A stretch of DNA of 60,453 nt, taken from assembly GCF_900107195.1 (NCBI RefSeq), contig NZ_FNPB01000016.1:1-60453 (forward strand), written 5' to 3'. The notes under the pieces were generated by a model. The model was not told the DNA's origin. It made no database searches and saw only the letters and a list, made by a program, of their open reading frames with translations. This document shows positions 27,583 to 35,713 of this stretch, piece by piece (position 1 is the stretch's first letter; the number at the start of each line of letters is the position of its first letter). A program made the translations under genes and the position numbers. The stretch is from Halobellus clavatus (GTDB taxonomy: Archaea; Halobacteriota; Halobacteria; Halobacteriales; Haloferacaceae).

Positions 27583-28098
27583 TTAGTCCTCGACGACGGG
27601 ACGGAGTCCGTCCAGGATGACGCCCGCTTCGAGTGGTGAGATCTCTTGTTCGCGAGCCATAATCTGATGCGTAACAGATCCGTCAACGTATTCCCAAGCG
27701 TATTCGAGCGCGACGGCGAGCCCGTCGAGTCCGTGGCGGTTGATGTACGTGTCAATATCGTCATCCCGAATCCGGCGGGCAATCGCCTCAACTAACTCCG
27801 GTGTGATTCGTCGTTCGGCGTCGCCTTCGACCAGTTTGAGGTCGATTTCCCGAGCCGTATACTCAGCCGGCCGCCCATCGTTCGACTGTTCGATAAAGCC
27901 CGGGGCTTCAAGGTCTTCAACGTATTCGTAGACCGTTCGCTGTGGGAGATCCAGCGTCTCGACGATGCTCTGGATCGTTGTCGACGGGTGATGGTAAATA
28001 TAGGTGTAGATCCACGCTTTGCGAGAGTTCTCGAGGAGCTCAAACGCCTCACCGCCGGTATCGAGTGGGGTATCCCCGTTCGCTTCTCTCGTTGCCAT
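27583..28098 (-). CDS. winged-helix transcriptional regulator
   Basis: A 171-residue protein from ATG 28098 (MATREANGD); the frame extends 10 codons further up without conservation. A winged helix-turn-helix spans about residues 25-85: AWIYTYIYHHPSTTIQSIVE, then LDLPQRTVYEYVEDLEAPGF and the wing GRPAEYTA. It is followed by a helical acidic effector region. Such haloarchaeal regulators often sit near integrases and toxin genes. It lies between the HEPN relic and the HicB gene and points away from both, so its target is not clear. Confidence 0.8.
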   Translation of the reverse strand: MATREANGDTPLDTGGEAFELLENSRKAWIYTYIYHHPSTTIQSIVETLDLPQRTVYEYVEDLEAPGFIEQSNDGRPAEYTAREIDLKLVEGDAERRITPELVEAIARRIRDDDIDTYINRHGLDGLAVALEYAWEYVDGSVTHQIMAREQEISPLEAGVILDGLRPVVED

Positions 28099-28195
28099 CC
28101 TTAGTAGCGAATTGCACGCGAATTGCAATACGCATTACTGGAAGGTTGCTGTCGCAGTACAACAGCTGCTTCAGCCCAACGCTTAATCGAACCCA

Positions 28196-28417
28196 ATGCG
28201 TCATATTACACATGGGCACAGGGGGGGGGAAATCCGCCTCATTGAAGAGGACGACGGTGGCTGGTCAGCCATCGACGACGAAATTGGCGTCGCGAGCCAG
28301 GGCGAGACGCGTCGGAAAGCCCTCGACCACCTCGATCAAGCGGTCGAACTGAGCAAGGAAGCGCGAGAAGCGGATACCGACGCACCCGAACCGGATGCGC
28401 CGTGGTTTGAGGCGTGA
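28196..28417 (+). CDS. hicB: HicB-family antitoxin with a 9-G tract at its start
   Basis: A 73-residue antitoxin. The core EIRLIEEDDGGWSAIDDEIG, then VASQGETRRKALDHLDQAV, is the HicB partial RNase-H fold that binds and silences HicA. ATG 28196 is in frame. The more natural start by similarity is ATG 28212 (MGTGG...), but it is out of frame because the tract 28221-28229 has nine G. With seven G it would read straight into EIRLIEED. The stop overlaps the GTG start of hicA (GTGA), the normal coupling of the pair. Confidence 0.75.
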   Translation: MRHITHGHRGGEIRLIEEDDGGWSAIDDEIGVASQGETRRKALDHLDQAVELSKEAREADTDAPEPDAPWFEA

Positions 28418-28665
28418 CGGACGCACCGCGAGACTTCTCCGGTCGAGATATCGTGAAGGCACTCACCAGCCTCAACTAGCGGAAAGACCGTCAGCGCGGC
28501 AGCCACGTCATCCTGAAGTACACAAACCCCGATACTGGAGAGGTTCGAACGGTAACGGTCCCGATGCACGACCGCATCAAAATCGGGACGCTCCAAAGCA
28601 TCGCAGAACAGTGCGGTGCAGACGACTTGCATAAGTGGTGCCCCTGGCTCGACGACCTTCGGTAG
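28414..28665 (+). pseudogene. hicA: HicA toxin with internal stop codon
   Basis: GTG 28414 opens an 83-codon HicA mRNA-interferase frame: DFSGRDIVKALTSLN, then TAG at 28477-28479 (codon 22), then RKDRQRGSHVILKYTNPDTG, VTVPMHDRIKIGTL and IAEQCGADDLHKW. The catalytic His lies in RGSHVILKY. Everything except the amber codon looks intact, so this is a recent nonsense mutation. A product from an internal start would lack the N-terminal strand and helix. The toxin is therefore probably inactive, while the antitoxin frame is still open. Confidence 0.8.
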
Positions 28666-28692
28666 AGCCAAAAAATCGCATCCCAACGTTGC

Positions 28693-28757
28693 CTAGACGT
28701 CTTCTAGATACCTCCGTCGCTGTTTCATCTTCTCCTGATCGGTGCGCACGTCGTAGA
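28693..28757 (-). pseudogene. C-terminal tail of an integrase
   Basis: On the minus strand this reads YDVRTDQEKMKQRRRYLEDV then TAG 28695-28693, closely matching the end of integrase 2 (YDERTDQEKMEQRREYLDNV). Nothing upstream is integrase-like, so only about 20 codons including the nucleophile Tyr region survive. It marks an old recombination or deletion end just before integrase 3. Confidence 0.8.
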
Positions 28758-28912
28758 CACCTATGTGGATTTTATACATATAGCGTTATGCGATTTACTA
28801 GTTGTGTGTAGGACCTTATTTAGAGTATAGAAGCCCTATACCACCCAATATCGTGAGTTTAGCATTCTCGAAGACTCTACTTGTGCTTAATCGAATAAGC
28901 GACAGTAGAATT

Positions 28913-30112
28913 ATGGAGGTCGCCGCCGTCGGGTCAGTCAACGGAATGGACGACACTCAGGACGGCGTTACCCCCAGGGAAGACGCCGACAGAACCACCT
29001 TCGAGGCGGCAATACAGCAGTTCGTCCAGTCGAAGGGGAAGGTCGGCGACTCTGGACGGTACGCCACCGACTCGAAACGCCTGCTGGAGCGCTTCGAAGA
29101 ATTCGCCGCCGACCGTGGCGTCGAGGACGTCGAGTCGATTTCGACGCGACTCCTCGAAGGCTACGCCCAGCACCTCGACCGCCGCGTCCAGACGCGCGAG
29201 CAACAGGGAAAACCCCACGGCATCAGCGGAGCCACCGCCCACCAGTACTTCGCTCGGGTGCGTGCGTGGCTGGAGTACCTCGTCAAACGCGACCTCCTCT
29301 CGGAAAACCCTGCAAAGAGCCATCACGTCGAAGACGAACTCCCTGATGAGTCACTCGGCACGACCGACGACGGCCAGCAGTTCTGGAGTCCGGCGACGCG
29401 CAAGCAGATCGTCCGCTGGACGGACTGGTACTTCGACGCCGCCCTCGACGACAAGCAGGGATGGGTCACGCCGGCGGATGCTGCCCGCGAGCGGGCCCTC
29501 ATCGCCACGGTCGCTTACTCTGGGGCCCGCGGCGCCGAACTCTTCCGTGACCTGGACAACGACCGACGCAACGGTCTTCGGTGGCGCGATGTCGACCTCG
29601 ACGCGGGGACGCTGTCTGTCCTCGGGAAGTCCCAAGACATCGAGGAAGCCCCGCTCCTTGACGCCGGAAGGACGCGGCTGGCGGACCACTATCGGCGCCA
29701 GAACCCCAGGGATGAGGACTGGCCTGTCTGGGTGACGCGACACCCTCCGTCACTCTACGCCGGCGCTCGCATACTCGACGGCGTCGACGAAGACGACGAC
29801 CGCCTCGCCCCTGACACGGTGTTGGATGTCTACCGCGAGCACGGCGGTACGCCGCCGGCGCTCTCCATCGGCGGGGCACGGCGCATCCTCCGCGAACACT
29901 CCGACGCGTCAGGGCTGGTCGGCTCCGATGGCGAGCATCTGAAACTACACGGCGCCCGACGTGGCCTCGGGGACGAACTCTATACCCACGACGCAGAGGC
30001 CGCTCAGGAGGCGCTCCGTCATCAGAGCATCGAGACAACACACAAGTCCTACCGTGACCGCGACGGTGAGCGCGTTCGCGAGCGCGCCCAAGAAATCCTA
30101 AATGGTGAGTGA
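28913..30112 (+). CDS. tyrosine recombinase / integrase 3
   Basis: A phage/plasmid-type tyrosine recombinase of 399 residues from ATG 28913 (MEVAAVGSVNG); a start at 28946 (MDDTQDG) is also plausible. An N-terminal SAM-like domain (FEAAIQQFVQSKGKVGDSGR) is followed by the catalytic domain: Arg in VAYSGARGAELF, a Lys near the beta turn (LSVLGKSQD), the box LKLHGARRGLGDELY, and HQSIETTHKSYRDRD with His and the nucleophile Tyr. All key residues are present. It differs from integrases 1 and 2 by lacking the Cys-rich insert. The AT-rich DNA upstream with TATA-like sequences could drive a leaderless transcript. Confidence 0.88.
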   Translation: MEVAAVGSVNGMDDTQDGVTPREDADRTTFEAAIQQFVQSKGKVGDSGRYATDSKRLLERFEEFAADRGVEDVESISTRLLEGYAQHLDRRVQTREQQGKPHGISGATAHQYFARVRAWLEYLVKRDLLSENPAKSHHVEDELPDESLGTTDDGQQFWSPATRKQIVRWTDWYFDAALDDKQGWVTPADAARERALIATVAYSGARGAELFRDLDNDRRNGLRWRDVDLDAGTLSVLGKSQDIEEAPLLDAGRTRLADHYRRQNPRDEDWPVWVTRHPPSLYAGARILDGVDEDDDRLAPDTVLDVYREHGGTPPALSIGGARRILREHSDASGLVGSDGEHLKLHGARRGLGDELYTHDAEAAQEALRHQSIETTHKSYRDRDGERVRERAQEILNGE

Positions 30113-30205
30113 CGAGTACGTCTCCTCAGAAACACGTCCCACAGAGACCGGTATGGCTAGATACACCACCGCTGAAGCTGACTAATTTCATAGCTAATTC
30201 GGCAG

Positions 30206-30439
30206 CTACTCCCCGATACAGGAAGTTGAGAAGACTTCGATAACTCCGTGTATCGTTGTCACCGAGGGTTGTTGCTTTGAACCATTAGAACATTCATGAA
30301 CAGCGAGACGGTTCGGTATAACATCCGGGAGGTCGCCGTGGTCGATACCTCGGACAATCTCCTGAGCGCGGTTATGATAGTCGTCGCGGGCGCTTACACT
30401 GGCGAAGAGGACGTTGGTGTCTAGGAGGGCAACCGGCAT
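30206..30439 (-). pseudogene. vapC: VapC PIN-domain toxin, truncated
   Basis: The first about 42 residues are a good PIN domain start (MPVALLDTNVLFASVSARDD, the first catalytic Asp in LLDTN). The frame then leaves the family at DVIPNRLAVHECSNG and stops after 77 codons; PIN toxins need about 130. The acidic residues of the later active-site helices are lost. ATG 30439 overlaps the stop of vapB (TGATG), the usual coupling. The toxin is presumably dead. Confidence 0.7.
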
Positions 30440-30687
30440 CACTCCGCCCCGAACTCGCTCTCGACTTCGACTGCATTCGTCTCGCCAACATCCACCGGCT
30501 CGAAGTCGTCGAAGACCCCCTCACGCTGATGGACGATTTCGACGGAGAGATTCCCTTCTCCGTCGGTGGTCCACCGAAGCTTGTCCCCCGGTTCGATGTC
30601 GAGACGCCGACGGAGGTCGGCAGGGATTGTCACCATTCCCCGGTCGCTCACCTTCGTTTCCTCAGGGCCTTCTTCAGCATAATTCAA
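30439..30687 (-). CDS. vapB: VapB antitoxin, AbrB/SpoVT type
   Basis: An 82-residue swapped-hairpin AbrB antitoxin. The DNA-binding part is TKVSDRGMVTIPADLRRRLD, then IEPGDKLRWTTDGEGNL. The C-terminal toxin-binding tail is acidic. There is no in-frame ATG. TTG 30687 is chosen because a GGAGG Shine-Dalgarno sequence sits about 7 bases before it; the longer frame to 30891 runs into other DNA. It is followed directly by the truncated vapC. An intact antitoxin with a broken toxin may persist as a repressor or as immunity. Confidence 0.75.
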   Translation of the reverse strand: MNYAEEGPEETKVSDRGMVTIPADLRRRLDIEPGDKLRWTTDGEGNLSVEIVHQREGVFDDFEPVDVGETNAVEVESEFGAE

Positions 30688-30825
30688 GGTGGAGCCTCCG
30701 ACCTCAAGGAGCGAGTGTAGCGAGCGAGTAGGTTGGAGAGGAAACCGACTGAGGACGACGCAACCGCACGACAGTAGCCACCCGACTCCCGAGAGTATAA
30801 GTACCGTCAGGTGGTAATCTGAAAT

Positions 30826-32070
30826 ATGGAGGTGCGTCGAACCGCGCCGGTCAAACTCATCGTTCCCGATAAGCGACGCGACGACCTCCACCAGTCAGCC
30901 CGCCAGTTCCTTTACTGTGCGAACCGCGCCGCCGACTTCTGTTGGGACGGTCGCTCCTACACAAACTGCGTTACGGCGAACTCAACTGCGCGTGACGCGC
31001 TATACGCGGAGCTGCGGGAGGAAACTGATCTCACTGCCAACCTCGTTCAAGAGGCCATCCGACGCGCCGTCCAAGCGACGAAAGGGTGCATTGAACGGTG
31101 GAAACAAGGGAAGCGTGTGAGCCAACCAGAGTTCACGTCGTGGAGCATGGTCTACGACAAGCGGAGTGCGACGTTCTACCGGAACAAAGTTTCACTCTCA
31201 ACCGTCAACGGGCGCGTCGAGTGTGAGTTTGAACTCCCGGCGGACAGCCCGACGCCCTACGAACAGTACGTTCTTTCGGACGAGTATGAGTTCCGGGCGA
31301 GTACACTCCAATACGACAAGGCGACCGACGAGTTCTACTTCCACATTACGACCCGGAAGTACGATGACGACGAGTCCGAGGGTTCGGCAGATACCGGGCA
31401 CCAAACAGTCCTCGGTATCGACCTCGGCGTCAACAGCCTCGCAGTAGCTTCGACCGGCACGTTCTGGCAAGGTGACGATTACGACCATTGGTGCCGCGAG
31501 TTCGAGAAGCGGCGTGGTGAGATACAACAGTGTGGCACGCAGGCCGCACACAATGCCCTGCTTCGCCTCGGAAAGCGCGAAGAGGCATGGAGAAAACAGT
31601 ACATCCACACCGTCGCCAACGAAATCGTCGAGGAAGCCGTCGAACACGACTGCGACGTGATCGTGTTCGAGGAGTTAACGGACATCCGTGAGCGACTTCC
31701 ATACGCGAAGTGGCACCACGTCTGGGCGTTCCGACGCCTCGCCGAGTACGTCGAGTACAAAGCGCCAGAACAAGGCGTCTCCGTGGAGCAAGTTGAGCCG
31801 AACCGCACGTCCCAGCGCTGTTCTCGGACGGATTGTGGGTTCACGCACGAAGCGAACCGCCACGGCGAACAGTTCGAGTGCCAGAAATGCGGGTACGAGG
31901 TGAACGCGGATTACAACGCCGCAAAGAATATTGGCGTGCGGTACGCCCGGAAGCGACAACACAAACTCCGTTCCTCGCCCAAGTCGGGGAGCGGAGACGC
32001 ACCAGTAGACGTGCGTGTGAATGGTGGGACGGTGAACGGCGAGAGTTACCAGCCTATTGCTGGCGACTGA
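30826..32070 (+). CDS. tnpB: TnpB (IS1341-type) RNA-guided nuclease
   Basis: A full-length 414-residue TnpB. The RuvC-like triad is present: Asp in VLGIDLGVNSLAV, Glu in IVFEELTDIRER and Asp in [11 protein letters not shown]. The zinc finger is CSRTDCGF ... CQKCGY. A TATA-like TATAAGTA lies about 25-30 bases upstream of the ATG. It is the most complete unit in the window: a structured 3' end with an overhanging hairpin (32093-32143) follows the stop, where the right-end guide RNA of these elements is encoded. No tnpA is present. Confidence 0.93.
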   Translation: MEVRRTAPVKLIVPDKRRDDLHQSARQFLYCANRAADFCWDGRSYTNCVTANSTARDALYAELREETDLTANLVQEAIRRAVQATKGCIERWKQGKRVSQPEFTSWSMVYDKRSATFYRNKVSLSTVNGRVECEFELPADSPTPYEQYVLSDEYEFRASTLQYDKATDEFYFHITTRKYDDDESEGSADTGHQTVLGIDLGVNSLAVASTGTFWQGDDYDHWCREFEKRRGEIQQCGTQAAHNALLRLGKREEAWRKQYIHTVANEIVEEAVEHDCDVIVFEELTDIRERLPYAKWHHVWAFRRLAEYVEYKAPEQGVSVEQVEPNRTSQRCSRTDCGFTHEANRHGEQFECQKCGYEVNADYNAAKNIGVRYARKRQHKLRSSPKSGSGDAPVDVRVNGGTVNGESYQPIAGD

Positions 32071-32092
32071 TTGCCAGGAGTCCACATCAAAG

Positions 32093-32143
32093 CCCCACCC
32101 TCAACGAGCGAACCGCGTATGCGGTGAGCGAAGTAGGGTGGGG
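32093..32143 (+). ncRNA. 3' structured end of TnpB unit, candidate guide RNA scaffold
   Basis: CCCCACCCT (32093-32101) pairs perfectly with AGGGTGGGG (32135-32143). Between them ACCGCG-TA-TGCGGT-like sequence (32112-32125) forms an inner hairpin. The structure starts 23 bases after the tnpB stop. In IS200/IS605 elements the right end encodes the RNA that guides TnpB, so this is the candidate scaffold; its exact ends are unknown. Confidence 0.5.
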
Positions 32144-32252
32144 TAGTTTACTTGCCATACCTACGCGTACTGGCTCTCGCATCATACATGTTTCTCTACA
32201 TGTGAAAAAGGAATGTGACCACGACCTCGACATCCATCGCTCGAGATAGTCC

Positions 32253-32288
32253 AAATCAGTGAGTCAATGAATCTGTGAATCATTGAAG
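32253..32288. repeat. GTGAATCA iteron cluster, distal copy
   Basis: A run of 7-8-base repeats of the form GTGAATCA / ATGAATC / GTGAGTCA (AATCAGTGAGTCAATGAATC and on). The same family lies in front of parA at 36784-37076. This cluster is 4.5 kb away and separated from parA by toxin-antitoxin genes and TnpB copies. Confidence 0.65.
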
Positions 32289-32383
32289 TGCGCTCCGCCA
32301 CGAAGACCCATTAAGACCGGGAGCAGTACCGGATGTAGGCGATCGAGCCACGGACAATATTAATCACCCAGACGGTCCCCCGG

Positions 32384-32719
32384 ATGACCACAACACAGTT
32401 ATCGGACGAACCCGGAGCAGATACTATAGCTCCGGCCGGGAACATCCCGACGCGACTCGCGCGGCTCAAGCCGCGACTCGAACGGGAGTATCCGATCAGC
32501 GAGCTGGGGATCTTCGGCTCGTACGCGCGGGGCGAACAGCGCTCCGACAGCGATCTCGACGTCCTCGTCGCGTTCGAGGAGTCGGTGACATTGTTCGATC
32601 TCGTTCGGCTGGAGAACGAATTGACCGACGAACTCGGCGTCGAGGTCGACCTCGTGACGAAGGACTCGCTGAAACCGCGGATCGAATCCCGCGTCACCGA
32701 GGACCTCGTTTATGTATGA
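32384..32719 (+). CDS. mntA: MntA-type nucleotidyltransferase antitoxin
   Basis: A 111-residue minimal nucleotidyltransferase. The catalytic signature GSYARGEQRSDSDLD (G-S-x-n-D-x-D) is complete, and a third acidic residue lies in VEVDLVTKDS. Members of this family silence a HEPN toxin by AMPylating it on a tyrosine. The gene overlaps the start of the following HEPN gene by 4 bases (ATGA), the standard pair arrangement. About 20 residues at the N-terminus are disordered and may not be translated if a later start is used. The gene looks functional. Confidence 0.85.
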   Translation: MTTTQLSDEPGADTIAPAGNIPTRLARLKPRLEREYPISELGIFGSYARGEQRSDSDLDVLVAFEESVTLFDLVRLENELTDELGVEVDLVTKDSLKPRIESRVTEDLVYV

Positions 32720-32952
32720 CCGAGGTCCTCGACTATCTCGACGACATTCTCGAAGCCGTCGAGAAGATCGAGCGCTTCACGGAGGGAATGGACTACGCGG
32801 AGTTCGTCGAGGACTCGAAGACTGTCGACTCCCTCCTTCGGAACTTCGAGGTGATCGATGAGGCAGCGAAGAACGTTCCGGAGTCCGACCTCGGCGTGAT
32901 CGTCGAGCAAGCCGTGACCACGTACCAGCGCGCCGTCGACGGCGGGTGGTGA
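32716..32952 (+). CDS. hepT: HepT-like HEPN protein lacking its catalytic part
   Basis: A 78-residue protein whose first about 55 residues match HepT (VLDYLDDILEAVEKIERFTE, then FEVIDEAAKNVPESD). The frame then ends in an unrelated sequence (LGVIVEQAVTTYQRAVDGGW) and a TGA. HepT toxins are about 110-140 residues and carry R-x4-6-H followed by an AMPylated Tyr in the missing half, so this product should have no RNase activity. It directly follows the intact antitoxin mntA. It may be a dead toxin or a binding-competent fragment. Confidence 0.7.
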   Translation: MTEVLDYLDDILEAVEKIERFTEGMDYAEFVEDSKTVDSLLRNFEVIDEAAKNVPESDLGVIVEQAVTTYQRAVDGGW

Positions 32953-33018
32953 GTTGTCGTTCGGGGGTCACCACTCACGTGTGTACGAAAACGAAATGGT
33001 CATATCTGAGTTCTCGTG

Positions 33019-33435
33019 CTACGCACTCGCGGAGGCGCTATCGGCGTCGTCGCGATCGATAAGCGGGTAGTCGATGTGAACCTCGATCCGATCGAACGGG
33101 ACAACGGGCTGGATCGCGCCGCTGGGCCCGCCCGCTTCGAGGGTGAGGATACCCAGCACTTCGAGCTGCTTCAGATCCGAGTGGACATCAGACACATCGC
33201 GATCGACGAGACGGGCCGCCTCGCGCATACTCTCAGGAGTCTCCTCCGCGATCGCCCGGATGAGCTCGAGGCGGAGTGGGGTAAGACTGTCAACGAAGTC
33301 GTCGTAGGTGCCGAATTGGAGCGTCGCTTTTCCATCCTGGCTGTCGAGGTCGTCAGCGTCGCTGTCCTGGACGAACTGGAGCGTGTCTTGGCGAAGCTGT
33401 TCTCGGTCGCCGACGGTGATGTGGAGCGTGGTCAT
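33019..33435 (-). CDS. tumA: HVO_A0114-type HTH antitoxin (TumA-like)
   Basis: A 138-residue winged-helix protein. The helix-turn-helix lies at about residues 55-110: LTPLRLELIRAIAEETPESM, then REAARLVDRDVSDVHSDLKQ, then LEVLGILTLE. The N-terminal part reads TLHITVGDREQLRQDTLQFV. Regulators of this haloarchaeal type are the DNA-binding antitoxin partner of the TumE family. It lies 33 bases downstream of the tumE-like gene on the same strand. It probably represses its own operon. Confidence 0.75.
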   Translation of the reverse strand: MTTLHITVGDREQLRQDTLQFVQDSDADDLDSQDGKATLQFGTYDDFVDSLTPLRLELIRAIAEETPESMREAARLVDRDVSDVHSDLKQLEVLGILTLEAGGPSGAIQPVVPFDRIEVHIDYPLIDRDDADSASASA

Positions 33436-33468
33436 AGTCAGGATGTCGGTTGGTCGGGGGGTGTTCGA

Positions 33469-33786
33469 TCAGTGTGGTCGGGGCGGGTTGCCGCCGACGG
33501 CCTCCCAGTACTCGTCCGCGCTCGCCCAGAACTCGACGAGCCGGTCTTCCATCCCGGGAAATTCGACGTCGTCTCTGTCACTGGCCGCGGTGTGGTGCTC
33601 GTGGCCCTTCGTGTCCTCGTGCGAGTTGTCATACCGGACGAGCGTGAGGTCATCTAGTGTGCCCAAGTGGAGCGTGTACTTCCAGCCTGAGGGGTATGTC
33701 TCAGTGTCATCAGTCGGCCGAAGCACGACGTTCTCGACCAGGCCGGCCTCAACGTGCGTGTACTGGAAGAGCGGCTCCTGCGGCAT
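33469..33786 (-). CDS. tumE: TumE-family toxin (DUF6516-like)
   Basis: A 105-residue protein that precedes the HTH antitoxin, the usual TumE-TumA order. The N-terminal strand pattern (QYTHVEAGLVENVVLRPTDD, then GWKYTLHLGTLD, then VRYDNSHEDTKGHEHHTAAS) matches the small DUF6516 toxin class, whose His-rich centre KGHEHH is conserved. The C-terminal helix is FWASADEYWEA. The molecular activity of TumE is not read from the sequence. The gene is complete, so this is the one toxin-antitoxin pair of the region with both halves apparently intact. Confidence 0.7.
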   Translation of the reverse strand: MPQEPLFQYTHVEAGLVENVVLRPTDDTETYPSGWKYTLHLGTLDDLTLVRYDNSHEDTKGHEHHTAASDRDDVEFPGMEDRLVEFWASADEYWEAVGGNPPRPH

Positions 33787-33872
33787 TCCCTACGTGTTGG
33801 GATAGCGGCCAACACTATAAGTGTTTGGCGAAGCTCCAACAAAACCTCGAAAAACACCCGATAGCGTGACTA

Positions 33873-34112
33873 TTGTTGAGTCAATTGGGGGTCTCGTTGA
33901 CCGTGATTGATGCTGGAATGATTGAGGAATCAGCCGCAGACGAGCGACTGTCGGCGGGGATCGATGATACCGACGAAATTGCGGCCGAACAAGGAAGCGC
34001 GAGTGCCGACGTCGTCCTGCAGAATTATCTCTCAGATTCCCGGGCCCGCACGCTCTGCCGGAAGTATATGCGCGATCAGCTGGCTGCTGCATTCGAACCA
34101 AGCGAAATGTGA
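33873..34112 (+). CDS. small hypothetical protein, doubtful
   Basis: A 79-codon frame (or 64 codons from ATG 33918) with an acidic product ending in a helix (SRARTLCRKYMRDQLAAAFE). There is no recognised family, and no ribosome-binding site or TATA box stands out. The haloarchaeal amino-acid composition favours coding, but the DNA between tumE and the next TnpB unit may simply be debris. Confidence 0.3.
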   Translation: MLSQLGVSLTVIDAGMIEESAADERLSAGIDDTDEIAAEQGSASADVVLQNYLSDSRARTLCRKYMRDQLAAAFEPSEM

Positions 34113-34293
34113 TACTTGGACGCCTCCGACTTCGGTTGCAACCTAATCGTTATTATACAGTATACGAATTATGTATTGTACGTCGAAAGCGACGGGGGAC
34201 CTCGAATGCGCCGTTAATGGCCTTATCTCAGTGGCACAGCTACTCGAAGAGCCACGGCTCGCTCGCCTCTACACGTATATTCTCCGTCAACCA

Positions 34294-34314
34294 CCTCGGG
34301 GTCAAGCCCCGAGG
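34294..34314 (-). repeat. hairpin at 3' end of TnpB unit
   Basis: CCTCGGGG ... CCCCGAGG, an 8-bp perfect stem with a 5-base loop, 21 bases beyond the tnpB stop at 34335 on its downstream side. It corresponds to the right-end structure of this IS1341-type element and to the end of its candidate guide RNA. Confidence 0.6.
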
Positions 34315-34334
34315 CTTGTCAGTGGACTCCCGTT

Positions 34335-35606
34335 CTAACCGAGTAGTTCGGTAGGCGTGTAGTCGCCGTTCACGCTCAACGTCCCTGACTTGAGGGCCAG
34401 TTGACTGGTGGCCCATCCACCGCGAGACTTCTGCCCGCGATGGATATACCCGCAGTACCGATTTGCGATGTTCTTCGCGGCATTGTAATCCGCGTTCACT
34501 TCGTACCCACATGATTGGCACTCAAACGCCTTGTCGTCACGATTGTCCTCGTGGGTAAACCCACAGTGCGAGCAACGCTGACTCGTGTACGCCGGATTCA
34601 CGGTATCCACGAACAACTCCGTAGACTCGACCTTGTACTCGACGAGTTCCACGAACTTCGCGTAGGCCCACTGCTGGAACTTCGACCCGTTCGCAATGTT
34701 CTCGCGGATGTGGTCAAGGGTCTCGAAAATGATGCCGTCCACGTCCGCGTCTTGGGCTTCCGTGATGAGGTCGTTGGCGCGGTTGTGGAGCCAGTCCAAT
34801 GACCAATCCGAGAGCCGACTGCCGATGGACTGCATCGTGAGGTGAGCCGACCGTGTACCCGTCTGTTGCAGTTTGGCGCGGCGTTGTTCGTACTGGTTGC
34901 GCTTGTGGGTGAGGGAGTCCGCACTGCCGATGAACTCGCCTGTGGAGGTGACAGCGAACGCGCCAGTCACGTTCAGGTCAACACCGAGAACCACTCCGTT
35001 CTCGGCACCCTCACTACGTGACTCGCTTTCTTGGCGTTCCGTTCCGTCACCCTCGTAGTTCGGGTTCTTCAGCGTGACATGCAGGTAGAACGCATCCTCC
35101 TGTTCGTCGTACTGAAGCGTGGCGATCGACGCATCCCACGCCTCACTCTCGTAGTACCTGCCGAACGGCGTGTCTTCGCGTTCGTCCTCGGGTGGGAGGA
35201 CGTATTCAGCAGTGACTCTGCCGTCGGGGGTAGAGAGCGTGGCGTAGTCGTCGTTGAATGACGCAGAGCGTTTGTCGTAGACGACGCTCCACGAGTCGAA
35301 CTCGGGTTGACTCGTTTGTTCGCCTTGCTTCAGTTTCTCGACGCCGCTTTGGACGGCTTCGATGGCGCGTCGAATGCCTTTCTGGACGAGGTTGGCGGTG
35401 AGGTCGGTTTCCTCGCGCAACTCGTCGTACAGGGCGTTTTCGGCTTTGCTCTTGTTGGTGACACAGTAGTCGTCGTAGCGCCACGCCCACTCGCTCGTGC
35501 GGTTGGCGCAGTGCAAGAACTGAGCTTTGGTTTGATGGAGGTCGCCACGACGCTCTTCTGGTACGTCGAGTTTGACCGGCACGGTGCGTCGTAGCGCATC
35601 GTCCAT
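34335..35606 (-). CDS. tnpB: TnpB (IS1341-type) RNA-guided nuclease, divergent lineage
   Basis: A full-length 423-residue TnpB. Catalytic Asp is in VLGVDLNVTGAFAV, Glu in IIFETLDHIRENIANGSK and Asp in [11 protein letters not shown]. The zinc finger is CSHCGF ... CQSCGY. The sequence differs clearly from the copies at 5262 and 30826 (for example DLNVTGAF instead of DLGVNSLA), so it arrived independently. An AT-rich promoter region lies at 35610-35650. It is divergent from the truncated copy that starts at 35753. Confidence 0.92.
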   Translation of the reverse strand: MDDALRRTVPVKLDVPEERRGDLHQTKAQFLHCANRTSEWAWRYDDYCVTNKSKAENALYDELREETDLTANLVQKGIRRAIEAVQSGVEKLKQGEQTSQPEFDSWSVVYDKRSASFNDDYATLSTPDGRVTAEYVLPPEDEREDTPFGRYYESEAWDASIATLQYDEQEDAFYLHVTLKNPNYEGDGTERQESESRSEGAENGVVLGVDLNVTGAFAVTSTGEFIGSADSLTHKRNQYEQRRAKLQQTGTRSAHLTMQSIGSRLSDWSLDWLHNRANDLITEAQDADVDGIIFETLDHIRENIANGSKFQQWAYAKFVELVEYKVESTELFVDTVNPAYTSQRCSHCGFTHEDNRDDKAFECQSCGYEVNADYNAAKNIANRYCGYIHRGQKSRGGWATSQLALKSGTLSVNGDYTPTELLG

Positions 35607-35713
35607 CTGTGGCTCACATTTACCTCTGTTGCATAATAAAAGTTTATTAGTAGAGTGGGGGGAGCTGGCCTATCTATAGAACGTAGTTAGTTTCATCGAG
35701 TGTCGGCTTCCTC

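Noticed and set aside
28414-28665. Pyrrolysine or stop-codon readthrough at the hicA TAG
   Set aside because: No pyrrolysine genes or downstream structure are seen, and haloarchaea are not known to use it generally. A simple nonsense mutation is more economical.
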